From: Streptomyces sp. 6-11-2
Lineage (GTDB): Bacteria > Actinomycetota > Actinomycetes > Streptomycetales > Streptomycetaceae
Reading direction: 5' to 3'
Assembly: GCF_006540305.1 (NCBI RefSeq)
Contig: NZ_BJOR01000001.1
Coordinates: 6,882,001 to 6,946,000, forward strand
Length of the DNA: 64,000 bases
This document shows positions 1-8,565 of this stretch, piece after piece. Each line of letters starts with the position of its first letter. Position 1 is the first letter of the stretch. Under the pieces are notes generated by a model. It ran no database searches. It was not told the origin of the DNA and was given only the letters and a program-made list of their open reading frames with translations. A program made the translations under genes and the position numbers.

Positions 1-2
1 CC

Positions 3-902
3 GCGGACCTGATCCACGACCTGCTGCAGGAGCAGCATCCGGACCTGGCGGGGCTGGCCATCCGCGAGGTAGCGGGCGGATGGGACAACCGGCAGTGGCG
101 CCTCGGGGACGAGTTGGCGGTGCGTATGCCGCGTACGGAACGTGCCCCGGATCTCCAGCGCAAGGAGTGCCGATGGCTGCCCGTCCTGGCCCCGCGCCTG
201 CCACTCCCGGTCCCGAACCCGGTGAGGATCGGTGAACCGTCCGCACGTTTCCCGAAGCCCTGGACCATCATGACGTGGGTTCCCGGCGAGCCACTGGACC
301 ACGCCTCGATCAGCCGCGGCGACCACGCGGCCGACACCCTGGCGGGCTTCCTCAGGGCGCTCCATGTGGAGGCTCCCGCCGAGGCGCCGACCAGTTCGGA
401 CCGCGGCGCTCACCCCAAGAAGTGCACGGACGGCTTCGACTACTTCATGCAAGCCGTCGCACCCGGCGGCGTTGCCGACGTCGTCCGGGCCGTCTGGGAT
501 GATGCCGTCGCGGCCCCCGAGTGGGAGGGCCCGCCGGTATGGGTGCACGGTGACCTTCATCCCGCAAACGTCGTCGTCGCGGATGGGACGCTCTCGGGTG
601 TGATCGACTTCGGTGACATGTTCGCCGGCGATCCGGCCTGGGACCTCGCGGCCGCATGGGTGATCCTTCCAGCGGGTGCCGCCTCACGGTTCTTCGACGT
701 GTACGCGCATGCGGACGAGGCGACGGTCCGGCGCGCCCGCGGGCTGGCTGCTCTGAAAAGCCTGTTCCTCATGCTTATGGGCCAGAACGGAGATCAGGGC
801 CTTCCTGGCGGCAAGCCGACATGGGGACCCGCAGGCCGGGCAGCGCTCGACCGTGTTCTGAGGGAGCGTTTGGATCTTGCTCCTCCGTTTCATTTGGGCT
901 AG
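3..902 (+). CDS. Aminoglycoside/macrolide-type phosphotransferase, 5' end outside window
   Basis: Predicted APH-family small-molecule kinase that would transfer phosphate from a nucleotide to a hydroxyl of an antibiotic or metabolite in the cytoplasm. The frame is open to the left edge, and the first visible residues (ending GGWDNRQWRLGDELAVRMPR) match the N-terminal ATP-binding part of this family, so the start codon lies just upstream. The catalytic loop VHGDLHPANV supplies the Brenner-type HGDxxxxN motif, and IDFGD follows as the metal-binding DFG equivalent. Only a few residues appear to be missing. The substrate cannot be told from sequence; many such genes in actinomycetes have no proven resistance role. 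Confidence 0.85.
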   Translation, partial: ADLIHDLLQEQHPDLAGLAIREVAGGWDNRQWRLGDELAVRMPRTERAPDLQRKECRWLPVLAPRLPLPVPNPVRIGEPSARFPKPWTIMTWVPGEPLDHASISRGDHAADTLAGFLRALHVEAPAEAPTSSDRGAHPKKCTDGFDYFMQAVAPGGVADVVRAVWDDAVAAPEWEGPPVWVHGDLHPANVVVADGTLSGVIDFGDMFAGDPAWDLAAAWVILPAGAASRFFDVYAHADEATVRRARGLAALKSLFLMLMGQNGDQGLPGGKPTWGPAGRAALDRVLRERLDLAPPFHLG

Positions 903-1372
903 GTGTCACGCCAGTTGAAGCTGGTCGGCGACCGCGCTGTTCGGGGCCCTCCGCACCGGGGTGAAGGACGAGCCGGCCAAGACCGGGCACATCGTGTCGT
1001 GAAGAACAATCCGCCGGACCTGATCGACGTCCGTCCAGCCAAGGCGACCGTACGGCGAAAGTCCCGCCAGGGGAACCCTCCGAGGGTGAAATAGGTCGTA
1101 CACAGAGCGTTTGGTTGAGTCCCCGCAGATCCCATGGTCACAGCTATTGACTCTTGCTGTCGGCCTGGCTTAGCTAAAGATAGTTCGCATACGACCTATG
1201 TGCTCGGGCTTCGATCCGCCCCTTCCACCGAGAGGGACGTGTCGTCTCACGTTGCGGAAGCTCGGGCATTCGAACCCGGCGCCGCGTCACCACAGTTGGG
1301 CCCGGCACCGTCCGCGGCGAAGTCCGGATCCGCGGGCCCAGATTCCTCGCGCAGACCCTCTGAGAGGCCACC
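903..1372. other. Intergenic region upstream of the transporter operon
   Basis: About 470 bases separate the phosphotransferase stop from the binding-protein gene. I recognise no gene here. The right half holds a promoter-like element and a short inverted repeat, described separately. Confidence 0.5.
1147..1202 (+). promoter_or_regulatory. Putative operon promoter with inverted repeat
   Basis: TTGACT at 1147-1152 and TAGCTA at 1171-1176 are 18 bases apart, a reasonable -35/-10 pair. The -10 lies in the 8-base palindrome TTAGCTAA. Just downstream, CGCATA-CGACC-TATGTG (1186-1202) is a near-perfect inverted repeat that could be an operator, for example for the MarR protein encoded in the operon. 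It is inferred from sequence only. Confidence 0.4.
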
Positions 1373-2362
1373 ATGAAGAGCCGTCAACGAGCATTCGCGG
1401 CGACAGCCACGGTCCTGGCCATGGCCGGACTCGCCGCCTGCGGTTCGGGCGGCGCCGCCGACGCGGGCGCCCAGAACACCAAGACCCTCACGGTGGGAAC
1501 CATCCCGATCGGACCCCAGGTGCCGCTTCTGATCGCGGAGAAGCACGGCTTCTTCAAGGAGCAGGGGCTCACCGTGAAGCCGCAGACCTCCACCGCTTTC
1601 GACGCCACCCTGGCCGGCGTCCTCAACGGCCAGTACGACATCGGCTTCGGCGCCGCTCCGCCGCTGCTCAGCGCCCTCTCCAAGGCGGCACCGGTGAAGG
1701 TCGTGGCCCAGACCGCCTCGATCGAAACGCCTCAGGGGCCGGGCAAGAGCGGCGCGGACGTGGACGTCATCGACCCGTCCATCAAACGGCCCCGAGACCT
1801 TGAGGGCAAGACGCTGGCCGTGACCTCGCTCAACGACCTCGGCGCCGTCGGACTGCGCGCCGCGGTCATGAAGGACGGCGGGGACCCGAAGTCCCTCAAG
1901 CTCGTGGAGATGCCCGGGGCCCAGCAGTTGGGCGCCCTGCTGTCGGGACGCGTGGCGTCGGCCAACTTCAACGAGCCGAACGCCGCGGTCGCCCGCGCGA
2001 ACCCCAAGGTCAGGGTCCTCTTCGGCTACACCGACTACCTGCCCCAGGGCGCACCGCTCGACGTCTATTTCGCCAAGAACGACTTCATCCGCAAGAACCC
2101 CGCGACGCTCGAGAAGTTCAGGGCCGCACTCGCCAGGGCCGTCGCCTACGCCAACGAGCACCCCGACGAGGTGCGGGCGATCACCCAGAAGCTGTGGGAG
2201 AACGTCAGTGAGCAGATCGCGGCCAAGACGGTCATGCAGCGCTACAGCACCGACGTCGACAAGAAGGCACTCGACTCCCTGCAGGACGTGCTGACCCGCT
2301 ATGCGGGTCTGGAGAAGCGGACCAGCCCCAACGACTTCTACTCCTACACCCCCGGGTCCTGA
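1373..2362 (+). CDS. ABC transporter substrate-binding lipoprotein (SsuA/NMT1 type)
   Basis: Extracytoplasmic binding protein of a sulfonate/nitrate/taurine-type importer. The N-terminus has basic residues, a hydrophobic stretch and the lipobox LAAC (Cys about residue 23), so it should be a membrane-anchored lipoprotein. The mature part starts with TLTVGTIPIGPQVPLLIAEK and continues GFFKEQGLTV, the usual opening of NMT1/SsuA proteins, and the 329-residue length fits. An AGAGG ribosome-binding site precedes the ATG. It heads an operon with two permeases and an ATPase. The ligand is unknown; neighbouring sulfotransferase-like and hydrolase genes suggest an organosulfur compound, but this is inference. 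Confidence 0.85.
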   Translation: MKSRQRAFAATATVLAMAGLAACGSGGAADAGAQNTKTLTVGTIPIGPQVPLLIAEKHGFFKEQGLTVKPQTSTAFDATLAGVLNGQYDIGFGAAPPLLSALSKAAPVKVVAQTASIETPQGPGKSGADVDVIDPSIKRPRDLEGKTLAVTSLNDLGAVGLRAAVMKDGGDPKSLKLVEMPGAQQLGALLSGRVASANFNEPNAAVARANPKVRVLFGYTDYLPQGAPLDVYFAKNDFIRKNPATLEKFRAALARAVAYANEHPDEVRAITQKLWENVSEQIAAKTVMQRYSTDVDKKALDSLQDVLTRYAGLEKRTSPNDFYSYTPGS

Positions 2363-2363
2363 C

Positions 2364-3143
2364 ATGCCGTCGATACGCCGTACCGCGCTCGGCGCGCTCG
2401 GGGCCGCCGGCACACTGGCGGCCTGGGAACTGACCTCGCGTACCGGCCTGGTGCCCGAGACATCGCTCCCCTCCGCGTCGGCGGCCCTCGGCCACCTCGC
2501 CACCGAACTCGTCCAGGCCCGGACCTGGGCACAGACCGGCAGAACGCTCGCCCAGGCCGCCCTCGCCCTCCTGTTGTGCGTGGCCATCAACATCCCGCTG
2601 GGCATGCTGATCGGACGCATACCGGCCCTCGAGGCCTACACCCGGTCGACGATCAACTTCCTGCGCTCGATTCCCGGACTGGCCCTGATCCCCCTGTTCG
2701 TCCTCTTCCTCGGCGCCCAGCCGTCGATGGTCGTCCTCCTCACCGTCTTCGTCGCCGGATGGCCGCTGCTGATCTCCACGATCGAGGGAGCGAGGTCGGT
2801 CGAGCCGGTCTCACTCGACATGGCGCGCAGCTTCCGGCTCAGCCGTACCCGCACCCTGCTCCAGGTCGTCGTCCCAGCCGCCGGACCGTTCATCGTCACC
2901 GGGCTGCAGATCACCACGGTGGTCACCTTGCTGGTGGTGGTCGGCAGCGAGCTGATCGTCAGCGCTCCCGGCCTGGGACAGCAGATGGCGGTGGCCAACG
3001 CGGCAGGCGACGGACTGTCGCTCTTCGCCCTCAGCGTCTGGACCGGCGTCCTCGGCGTCGCCGTCAACATCGCCTTCCGCAGCGCCGAGAACAAGGTGAT
3101 GGCCTGGCACCACGCGGCCACCGGCAACGGGAGGAAGGCATGA
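2364..3143 (+). CDS. ABC transporter permease (SsuC type), first copy
   Basis: Inner-membrane permease of the BPD_transp_1 family. Hydrophobic helices occur throughout, and the EAA-loop region is around [24 protein letters not shown], which contacts the ATPase. The ATG lies one base after the binding-protein stop. An earlier in-frame start would overlap that gene and add non-membrane sequence, so I chose this one. It is 259 residues long, normal for the family. The next gene is a second, different permease, so the channel is probably a heterodimer. Confidence 0.88.
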   Translation: MPSIRRTALGALGAAGTLAAWELTSRTGLVPETSLPSASAALGHLATELVQARTWAQTGRTLAQAALALLLCVAINIPLGMLIGRIPALEAYTRSTINFLRSIPGLALIPLFVLFLGAQPSMVVLLTVFVAGWPLLISTIEGARSVEPVSLDMARSFRLSRTRTLLQVVVPAAGPFIVTGLQITTVVTLLVVVGSELIVSAPGLGQQMAVANAAGDGLSLFALSVWTGVLGVAVNIAFRSAENKVMAWHHAATGNGRKA

Positions 3144-3907
3144 CAGTCAGTATGCCTCGGCGTCTCCTCCGGGCCCTGGCACTGCCCACGCTGCTGGTCA
3201 TCGCCTGGGTCCTGGTCACCAACGCCGCCGACAACCTCTACGTCTCCACGCCGCAGGAGATCTGGGCCCGCGCCGTGACCTGGTGGCCCGACGGATGGCA
3301 GCAGGACCTGCTTCCGAGCGTCCGCAACATCCTGCTCGGCTTCACCCTGTCCGCCGTGGGCGGCGTGGTCATCGGCATGGCGATGGGGGCGTCCCGGACC
3401 TTGCGCGACCTGGTCACCCCGACGCTGGACTTCCTCCGGGCCGTGCCGAACGCCGCTCTGGTGCCATGTCTGCTGCTGATCATCGGCTTCTCGGCGAGCA
3501 CCCGGGTGCTCGTGGTCTTCCTCAGCGCCGTCTGGCCCATTCTGCTGGGTGCCATGGACGGTGTGCTGTCCACGGACGCCCGGCTGCGCGATGTGGCGGA
3601 CGCCTACCGTGTCCCACCCCTCACCCGGTTTGCGAAGGTGACGCTGCCCGCGGCGGCCCCGCACATCCTGGCCGGCATGAAGACCGCGCTCTCGGTGTCG
3701 ATCGTCGTGGTCGTGATCAGCGAGATGTTCGGCGCCACCGAAGGCGTGGGGCACTTCATCATCGACTCGCAGCGCCATTTCGACATTGCCGGTGTGTGGC
3801 TGGGGACCATCGTCTTCGGAATCCTCGGATACACGCTCAACTCGCTCTACACCGTGGTGCAGCGACGCCTTCTGCGGTGGCACCCCTCCACGTGGATCTC
3901 CACATGA
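3140..3907 (+). CDS. ABC transporter permease (SsuC type), second copy
   Basis: Second membrane subunit, 255 residues. The ATG overlaps the preceding TGA (ATGA), with GGGAGGAAGG just upstream as ribosome-binding site. The EAA-loop segment is [22 protein letters not shown]. It resembles SsuC/TauC/NrtB permeases. Having two permease genes instead of one homodimeric subunit is less usual for SsuABC-type systems, in which a single SsuC is the norm. Confidence 0.88.
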   Translation: MTVSMPRRLLRALALPTLLVIAWVLVTNAADNLYVSTPQEIWARAVTWWPDGWQQDLLPSVRNILLGFTLSAVGGVVIGMAMGASRTLRDLVTPTLDFLRAVPNAALVPCLLLIIGFSASTRVLVVFLSAVWPILLGAMDGVLSTDARLRDVADAYRVPPLTRFAKVTLPAAAPHILAGMKTALSVSIVVVVISEMFGATEGVGHFIIDSQRHFDIAGVWLGTIVFGILGYTLNSLYTVVQRRLLRWHPSTWIST

Positions 3908-3936
3908 CCCGCCCCTGCGGAAAGGAAGAACCGGCC

Positions 3937-4800
3937 ATGCCTGTATCGACGACCACGCGCACCGCGCCGGGCGCCCGCTCGCGCGACGACCGGACGCCCG
4001 TACTCGAGGCCATCGGCCTGGGGAAGTCCTACGGCCGCGGTGAGACGGCCAAGACGGTCCTGGACGGGGTGGACTTCACCGTCGCCGCACGGGAGTTCGT
4101 CTGCATCGTGGGGCACTCGGGCACGGGTAAGACCACCCTCCTGCGATGCCTGTCGGGCCTGATGCGGCCCACGACCGGTGAGGTCCGCTTCGAGGGCACA
4201 CCCGTCACCGAGCCGCCCCCGGGAATGGCGGTGGTCTTCCAGGACTACAGCCGTTCCCTGCTGCCCTGGATGTCCGTGCGCTCCAACATCGTCCTGCCGC
4301 TGAAGGGCAAGGGCGTCCCGGCGAGCGAGCAGCAGGCCATCGCCGAGGAAGTACTCGACGCCGTGGGCCTGAGCGCCCATGCCGGCAAACTGCCTCACGA
4401 ACTGTCCGGCGGCATGCAGCAACGTGTGGCCATCGCGCGCGCCCTCGCCTACCGCCCCGACGTGATGATCATGGACGAGCCCTTCGCGAGTGTGGACGCC
4501 CAGACGCGCGCCGAACTCGAGGACCTCACGCTCGGACTGCGGCAGAAGTACTCCTCCAGCGTCGTCCTGGTCACCCACGACGTCGACGAGGCCGTCTATC
4601 TGGGAGATCGTGTCGTGGTACTGGGCGGCAGCCCCGCTTCCGTCCGGCGCGTCGAGGTCACCGGTCTCGGCGAATCCCGCGACCAGATCGAGACCAAGGC
4701 GCTGCCGAGGTTCGCCGAGGTACGGGGGAACGTGCTGAGCGAGATCCGGAACCAGTCCTCTGCGAGGGCCGCGAAAAGCCGAGAGGAAAAGATGGCATGA
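3937..4800 (+). CDS. ABC transporter ATP-binding protein (SsuB/TauB type)
   Basis: Cytoplasmic ATPase that powers the importer. Walker A is GHSGTGKTT, the signature is [14 protein letters not shown], Walker B is [13 protein letters not shown] and the switch histidine is in VTHDVDEA. The chosen ATG has a strong GGAAAGGAAG ribosome-binding site; an alternative ATG at 3904 overlaps the previous stop and would add 11 residues. The product is 287 residues, typical of the nitrate/sulfonate/taurine ATPase group. Confidence 0.92.
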   Translation: MPVSTTTRTAPGARSRDDRTPVLEAIGLGKSYGRGETAKTVLDGVDFTVAAREFVCIVGHSGTGKTTLLRCLSGLMRPTTGEVRFEGTPVTEPPPGMAVVFQDYSRSLLPWMSVRSNIVLPLKGKGVPASEQQAIAEEVLDAVGLSAHAGKLPHELSGGMQQRVAIARALAYRPDVMIMDEPFASVDAQTRAELEDLTLGLRQKYSSSVVLVTHDVDEAVYLGDRVVVLGGSPASVRRVEVTGLGESRDQIETKALPRFAEVRGNVLSEIRNQSSARAAKSREEKMA

Positions 4801-5282
4801 CGGCACCAGAACTCAAGGGAAGCCCGGTGCCTTCGGCGGACGCCGCCGATCCCACCTGGGGCTTCCTCGCGAAGATCCGCCGACTCGTCCAGGTGTACGG
4901 CGCCGCGTGGTCCGCCGAGGTGTCCAGCGAGGTCACAGCCGTCCAGTTCGGGGCCCTTGCCGGACTGCACCGCGACCCCGGCCAGGATCAGAAGACCCTG
5001 GCCGCACGCCTGTCCATGGACAAGGCCACCGCCGCCGACGTCGTCAAGCGGATGACACAGCGCGGTCTGATCCAGGTCCTGCGCGACCCCCACGACTCGC
5101 GGCGCAAGGTGCTCATTCTGACCGAAGCCGGCCGTGAGACCGTGCAGCGGATCGCCCCTCGAGTGGACCGGCTGCGCCGTGAGGTGTTCGCCTCCCTGGC
5201 TCCCACCGAACAGGAAGCGTTCATCGGCGTGATCGACCGCCTCGTCATCGAACTCGAAACCCGGTTGGAGGACACTCCGTGA
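4797..5282 (+). CDS. MarR-family transcriptional regulator in the transport operon
   Basis: A 161-residue winged-helix regulator. The central part has the MarR recognition-helix region [19 protein letters not shown] followed by a wing with [16 protein letters not shown]. It starts in a 4-base ATGA overlap with the ATPase gene and ends in a GTGA overlap with the next gene, so it is translationally coupled. It probably controls this operon in response to the imported compound or a breakdown product; the inverted repeat at 1186-1202 is a candidate site. Confidence 0.88.
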   Translation: MTAPELKGSPVPSADAADPTWGFLAKIRRLVQVYGAAWSAEVSSEVTAVQFGALAGLHRDPGQDQKTLAARLSMDKATAADVVKRMTQRGLIQVLRDPHDSRRKVLILTEAGRETVQRIAPRVDRLRREVFASLAPTEQEAFIGVIDRLVIELETRLEDTP

Positions 5283-6448
5283 CCCCCGTTGCCGCCACCG
5301 CGCAGTCGGCCATGACAGGGTCGGCCCCGCTCGACCAGGTCACACGACGCCGTACGGGGCTCGGCCTGCGTGCCCACGACCCCGCCCGGGCGTACCGCGG
5401 CTACACCCTCATCACCCCCAGCTTCGGCGGCCGCACGACCTACCTGATCGACATGGACGGGCAGGAGGTCCACCGGTGGGAGCTGCCCTGGCCTCCCGGC
5501 CTGGGCTCCCGGCTGACCGAGCGCGGCACCCTTCTGTACTCGGGGCGCATCGTCGACCGTGACCTGCCGTTCCTCGGAACCCTGCCCTTCAAGGGCGGCG
5601 TGGTGGCCGAGGTGGCGTGGGACAGCACGGTGCTGTGGTCCGTCGAGCACCCCACCCATCACCACGACGCCATCCTGCTGCGCAACGGCAACGTCCTGCT
5701 GCTCGGCCTGGAGGAGGTCCCGCCCGAGCTCCAACTGCGTGTGCGCGGCGGCGTCGACGACCCCGAGACGATGTACGTCGACACCTTGGTGGAGATGACC
5801 ACGAGCGGCACGGTCGTCCGGGAGTGGTCCGGTGTCCGCCACCTCGACCCGGAGACCGACGTCATCGGCCCCGGACCCATGGACCGCAGCGAGTGGACCC
5901 ACGCCAACGGAGTCGTGGAACTGCCGTGCGGCGACCTCCTCGTGAGCGCACGCCAGATCTCCACCCTGCTGGTCATCGACCGGGCCACGGGCCGCATCCG
6001 GCAGCGCATCGGTGCCGGAGTCCTCGCGGGCCAGCACGCGCCCTCGCTGATCGGCGACGACAAGGTCCTCGTCTTCGACAACGGATTCCAACGGCAGCAC
6101 CCCGGCCCGCCCTTCTCCCGGCTGGTCGAATTCGACCTCTCCACCGGAGAGCCGGGCTGGACCTACACCGACCCCGTCCCCTTCGACTTCTTCAGCGCAC
6201 TGCAGTCGAGCGCCCAGAGGCTCCCCGGCGGCAACACACTCGTCTGTGAGGGACTGACCGGCCGGGTCTTCGAGGTGACGCCGGAAGGCGCCACGGTCTG
6301 GGAGTACGTCAATCCGTACTTCGTCGACAGCCCGCTGGGCAACCCGGCCCTCCAGCCCGCCAACCGGATGTTCCGCGCCTTGCGCTACTCACCCGAACTG
6401 ATCGAACCCCTGCTGGGGGCCCGAACCACCTCCGAGGAAGGCCAGTGA
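5279..6448 (+). CDS. Aryl-sulfotransferase-like beta-propeller protein
   Basis: A 389-residue protein resembling the arylsulfotransferase (ASST, Arylsulfotran_2) group of actinomycetes. It opens with GLRAHDPARAYRGYTLITPS, contains several blades with repeated LLRNGNVLLLG-, LPCGDLLVSAR- and LPGGNTLVCEG-like motifs, and has a His-rich segment HPTHHHDAI. Known ASST enzymes move sulfate between phenols and use a catalytic histidine; many actinomycete homologues are unproven. No signal peptide is visible, so it should be cytoplasmic, unlike the periplasmic enterobacterial enzymes. GTG start overlaps the MarR stop. Its place after a sulfonate-type importer makes a sulfate-ester substrate plausible. 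Confidence 0.72.
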   Translation: MTPVAATAQSAMTGSAPLDQVTRRRTGLGLRAHDPARAYRGYTLITPSFGGRTTYLIDMDGQEVHRWELPWPPGLGSRLTERGTLLYSGRIVDRDLPFLGTLPFKGGVVAEVAWDSTVLWSVEHPTHHHDAILLRNGNVLLLGLEEVPPELQLRVRGGVDDPETMYVDTLVEMTTSGTVVREWSGVRHLDPETDVIGPGPMDRSEWTHANGVVELPCGDLLVSARQISTLLVIDRATGRIRQRIGAGVLAGQHAPSLIGDDKVLVFDNGFQRQHPGPPFSRLVEFDLSTGEPGWTYTDPVPFDFFSALQSSAQRLPGGNTLVCEGLTGRVFEVTPEGATVWEYVNPYFVDSPLGNPALQPANRMFRALRYSPELIEPLLGARTTSEEGQ

Positions 6449-7278
6449 AGCTAGTTCTGCTCGGCACCGCCGGCGGTCCCAGGCCGTCCGTCCACCGCGC
6501 CGCCCCCGCCCAGGCCATCGTCCACCGTGACCAAGTGCACGTCGTCGACTGCGGCAACGGCGTCGCCCGTCAGATGGCCGCGGCCGGACTGCGCCTGGAC
6601 AAGCTGGCCGGGATCTACATCACCCACCACCACGCCGACCACATGGTCGACGTGGGCGCGCTTCCCCTTCTCGCCTGGACCGACGGCATGACGGAGCCGG
6701 TCGGCATCCACGGCCCGGCCGGTATCACCGCCAGCGTCGGTCACTTCGTGGAAATGATGCGGATCGAGCTGGAGTCCCGCACCAGCACGACGGGCCGCGC
6801 CGCCTTCCCGTCGCTGCTCCACTGCCACGACCTCACCGGCCCCGGCGTGGTCCACGAGAGCGACGGGCTGCGCGTCACCGCGACCCTGGTGGACCACCCG
6901 CCGTTCGAGCACGCCCTCGCCTACCGCTTCGACGGCGACGGCCGGTCAGTGGTCATCTCCGGCGACACCCGTTACTCGCCGAAGCTCGCCGAACTCGCCA
7001 CCGGAGCCGACGTCCTCGTCCACGAGGCGATCTACGAGGAGGCGCTGGCCGAACAGCTTCGCGGCGCCCGGGCCGCCACACTCCGGGAGCACCTCGTCAG
7101 TTGCCACACCACCGCACAGGACGCGGGCCGCCTCGCCAAGGAGGCCGGCGTACGCACCCTCGTGCTCTCCCACCTCGTACCGCACCACCCCACGGTCACC
7201 GAAGAGATGTGGCGCGCCGCCGCCGCCTCACAGTTCGACGGCGAGATCATCATCGGCCGCGATCTGCTCGACATCTGA
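6445..7278 (+). CDS. Metallo-beta-lactamase-fold hydrolase (RNase Z/arylsulfatase-like)
   Basis: A 277-residue MBL-fold hydrolase of the RNase Z-like group. Metal-binding motif THHHADHMVD is around residues 53-62; later ligands fall in SGDTRYS, HEAIYEE and SHLVPHHP. Some relatives are arylsulfatases, and that role would fit the preceding sulfotransferase-like gene, but other ester or phosphodiester substrates are possible. Its GTG start overlaps the upstream stop (GTGA). Confidence 0.8.
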   Translation: MKLVLLGTAGGPRPSVHRAAPAQAIVHRDQVHVVDCGNGVARQMAAAGLRLDKLAGIYITHHHADHMVDVGALPLLAWTDGMTEPVGIHGPAGITASVGHFVEMMRIELESRTSTTGRAAFPSLLHCHDLTGPGVVHESDGLRVTATLVDHPPFEHALAYRFDGDGRSVVISGDTRYSPKLAELATGADVLVHEAIYEEALAEQLRGARAATLREHLVSCHTTAQDAGRLAKEAGVRTLVLSHLVPHHPTVTEEMWRAAAASQFDGEIIIGRDLLDI

Positions 7279-7296
7279 AACCCAGGGAGAAAGCGC

Positions 7297-8178
7297 ATGA
7301 CCCACACGCCCAGCCGCGGCGAAGCACCGGCGAAGGCCGGCACCGTGCTCGCGAACGGCGTCGAGCTGTACTACGAGCTGCGCGGCACCGGAACGCCACT
7401 GCTGATGATCCCCGGAGCCGGTGGCGACGCCGGCACCTACGAGGACGCCGCCAGGCTCTTGGCCGAGCACTTCACCGTGATCACCTACGACCGTCGCGGC
7501 AATTCCCGCAGTTCACACCCAGAAGGATGGACCGCGACCTCACCCGACGAACAGGCCGACGACGCGGCGGCGCTGCTGCGCGCTCTCGACCTGGCGCCGG
7601 CCCACGTCTTCGGCAACAGCAGCGGCGCCACCATCACGTTGAACCTCTCCCTTCGCCACCCGGAAGTCGTCCGCAACGCGGTCGCCCATGAACCACCCAA
7701 GATCGGGACGATGCCCGAGCGCGACGACCTGCTCGCCGCGATGCGCGACCGTGCCGAGGAGGCCAGGAAGCGGGGCGGGTACCGCGAGTCGATGGCCGAC
7801 TTCAGCGGCTGGCTCACCGGCACCACACGGGAGCGCAAGGAGGACCTCGCGGAGCGGACCCTCGACAACGGTGAGGTGTGGGTGACCCGTGAACTCGGCG
7901 TCGTCGATCGCTGGGACCCTCCGGCCGACGTCGTGGCCGACCACCGGATTCCCGTCACGGTGGCCGTCGGCTCCGAGGGCGGGACGGAACTGCACCAGGA
8001 ACTGCTGGGCCGCTACCGCTCCGCGCTCGAGAACCTCGCCCGGCGCATCGGTGCCGACTTCACCTCCATGTCCGGCGGGCATGTTCCGTACGCGACCCAT
8101 GTCCGCGACTTCGTGCCGCAGCTTCTGACTCTGCTCCAGCAGCATGACGGACCGGAACCGGGCGGTGAGGGAGCCTGA
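7297..8178 (+). CDS. Alpha/beta-fold hydrolase
   Basis: A 293-residue serine hydrolase. The oxyanion region is MIPGAGGDAGTY, strand and turn YDRRGNSRSS follow, the nucleophile elbow is GNSSGA and a late histidine is in SGGHVPYATHV. It is the last gene of the operon, 18 bases after the MBL gene, with GGGAGAAAG as ribosome-binding site. Substrate unknown; it would act on an ester or amide produced by the pathway. Confidence 0.85.
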   Translation: MTHTPSRGEAPAKAGTVLANGVELYYELRGTGTPLLMIPGAGGDAGTYEDAARLLAEHFTVITYDRRGNSRSSHPEGWTATSPDEQADDAAALLRALDLAPAHVFGNSSGATITLNLSLRHPEVVRNAVAHEPPKIGTMPERDDLLAAMRDRAEEARKRGGYRESMADFSGWLTGTTRERKEDLAERTLDNGEVWVTRELGVVDRWDPPADVVADHRIPVTVAVGSEGGTELHQELLGRYRSALENLARRIGADFTSMSGGHVPYATHVRDFVPQLLTLLQQHDGPEPGGEGA

Positions 8179-8247
8179 TCCGCCGGCAGTGATGGCCACC
8201 GCGCCGCTCCGTGCGGTGCGGCGGCCGGTGTGCTCGCGGTGCGGGGC

Positions 8248-8475
8248 CAGGCTCACCGACCGGCCCGGCGTCGCCCGGACGTGGTGCTGGGCGACCGCGG
8301 CCACGACAAGTACCGCGTCCGGTCCGGGACCTCGGAGCGAAGCCACTGATCGCCCGCCGCGGCACCGGGCACGGCTCCGGCCTCGGAGCCCAACGCCGGC
8401 TCGTGGAACGTGCGTTCGCTCACCCGCACTGGTTCCGCCGTCCGCGGATCCGCTGGGGTGTCCGCGACCTGCGAA
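8248..8475 (+). pseudogene. IS5-type transposase remnant with frameshift
   Basis: Two reading frames together give the C-terminal catalytic part of an IS5-family transposase: RRPDVVLGDRGHDKYR in one frame, then, after a shift near 8318-8325, DLGAKPLIARRGTGHGSGLG and RRLVERAFAHPHWFRRPRIR in another. The DRG aspartate and the VER glutamate belong to the DDE triad of that family. Neither end of the gene is present and no terminal repeat was found. It fills most of the gap between the hydrolase and the metal ATPase. Confidence 0.6.
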
Positions 8476-8565
8476 GTCTTGGGGTGCCGCAGCAGCAGTC
8501 GCGGCAGACGGTGACGGTGGGCCGCTCCGCCCCCGGGGCGGGGGCGGCGCACCGGGCGCCTCTGC

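Noticed and set aside
903..1090. Short frames on both strands after the phosphotransferase
   Set aside because: No start signal, domain or consistent GC3; I could not support a gene.
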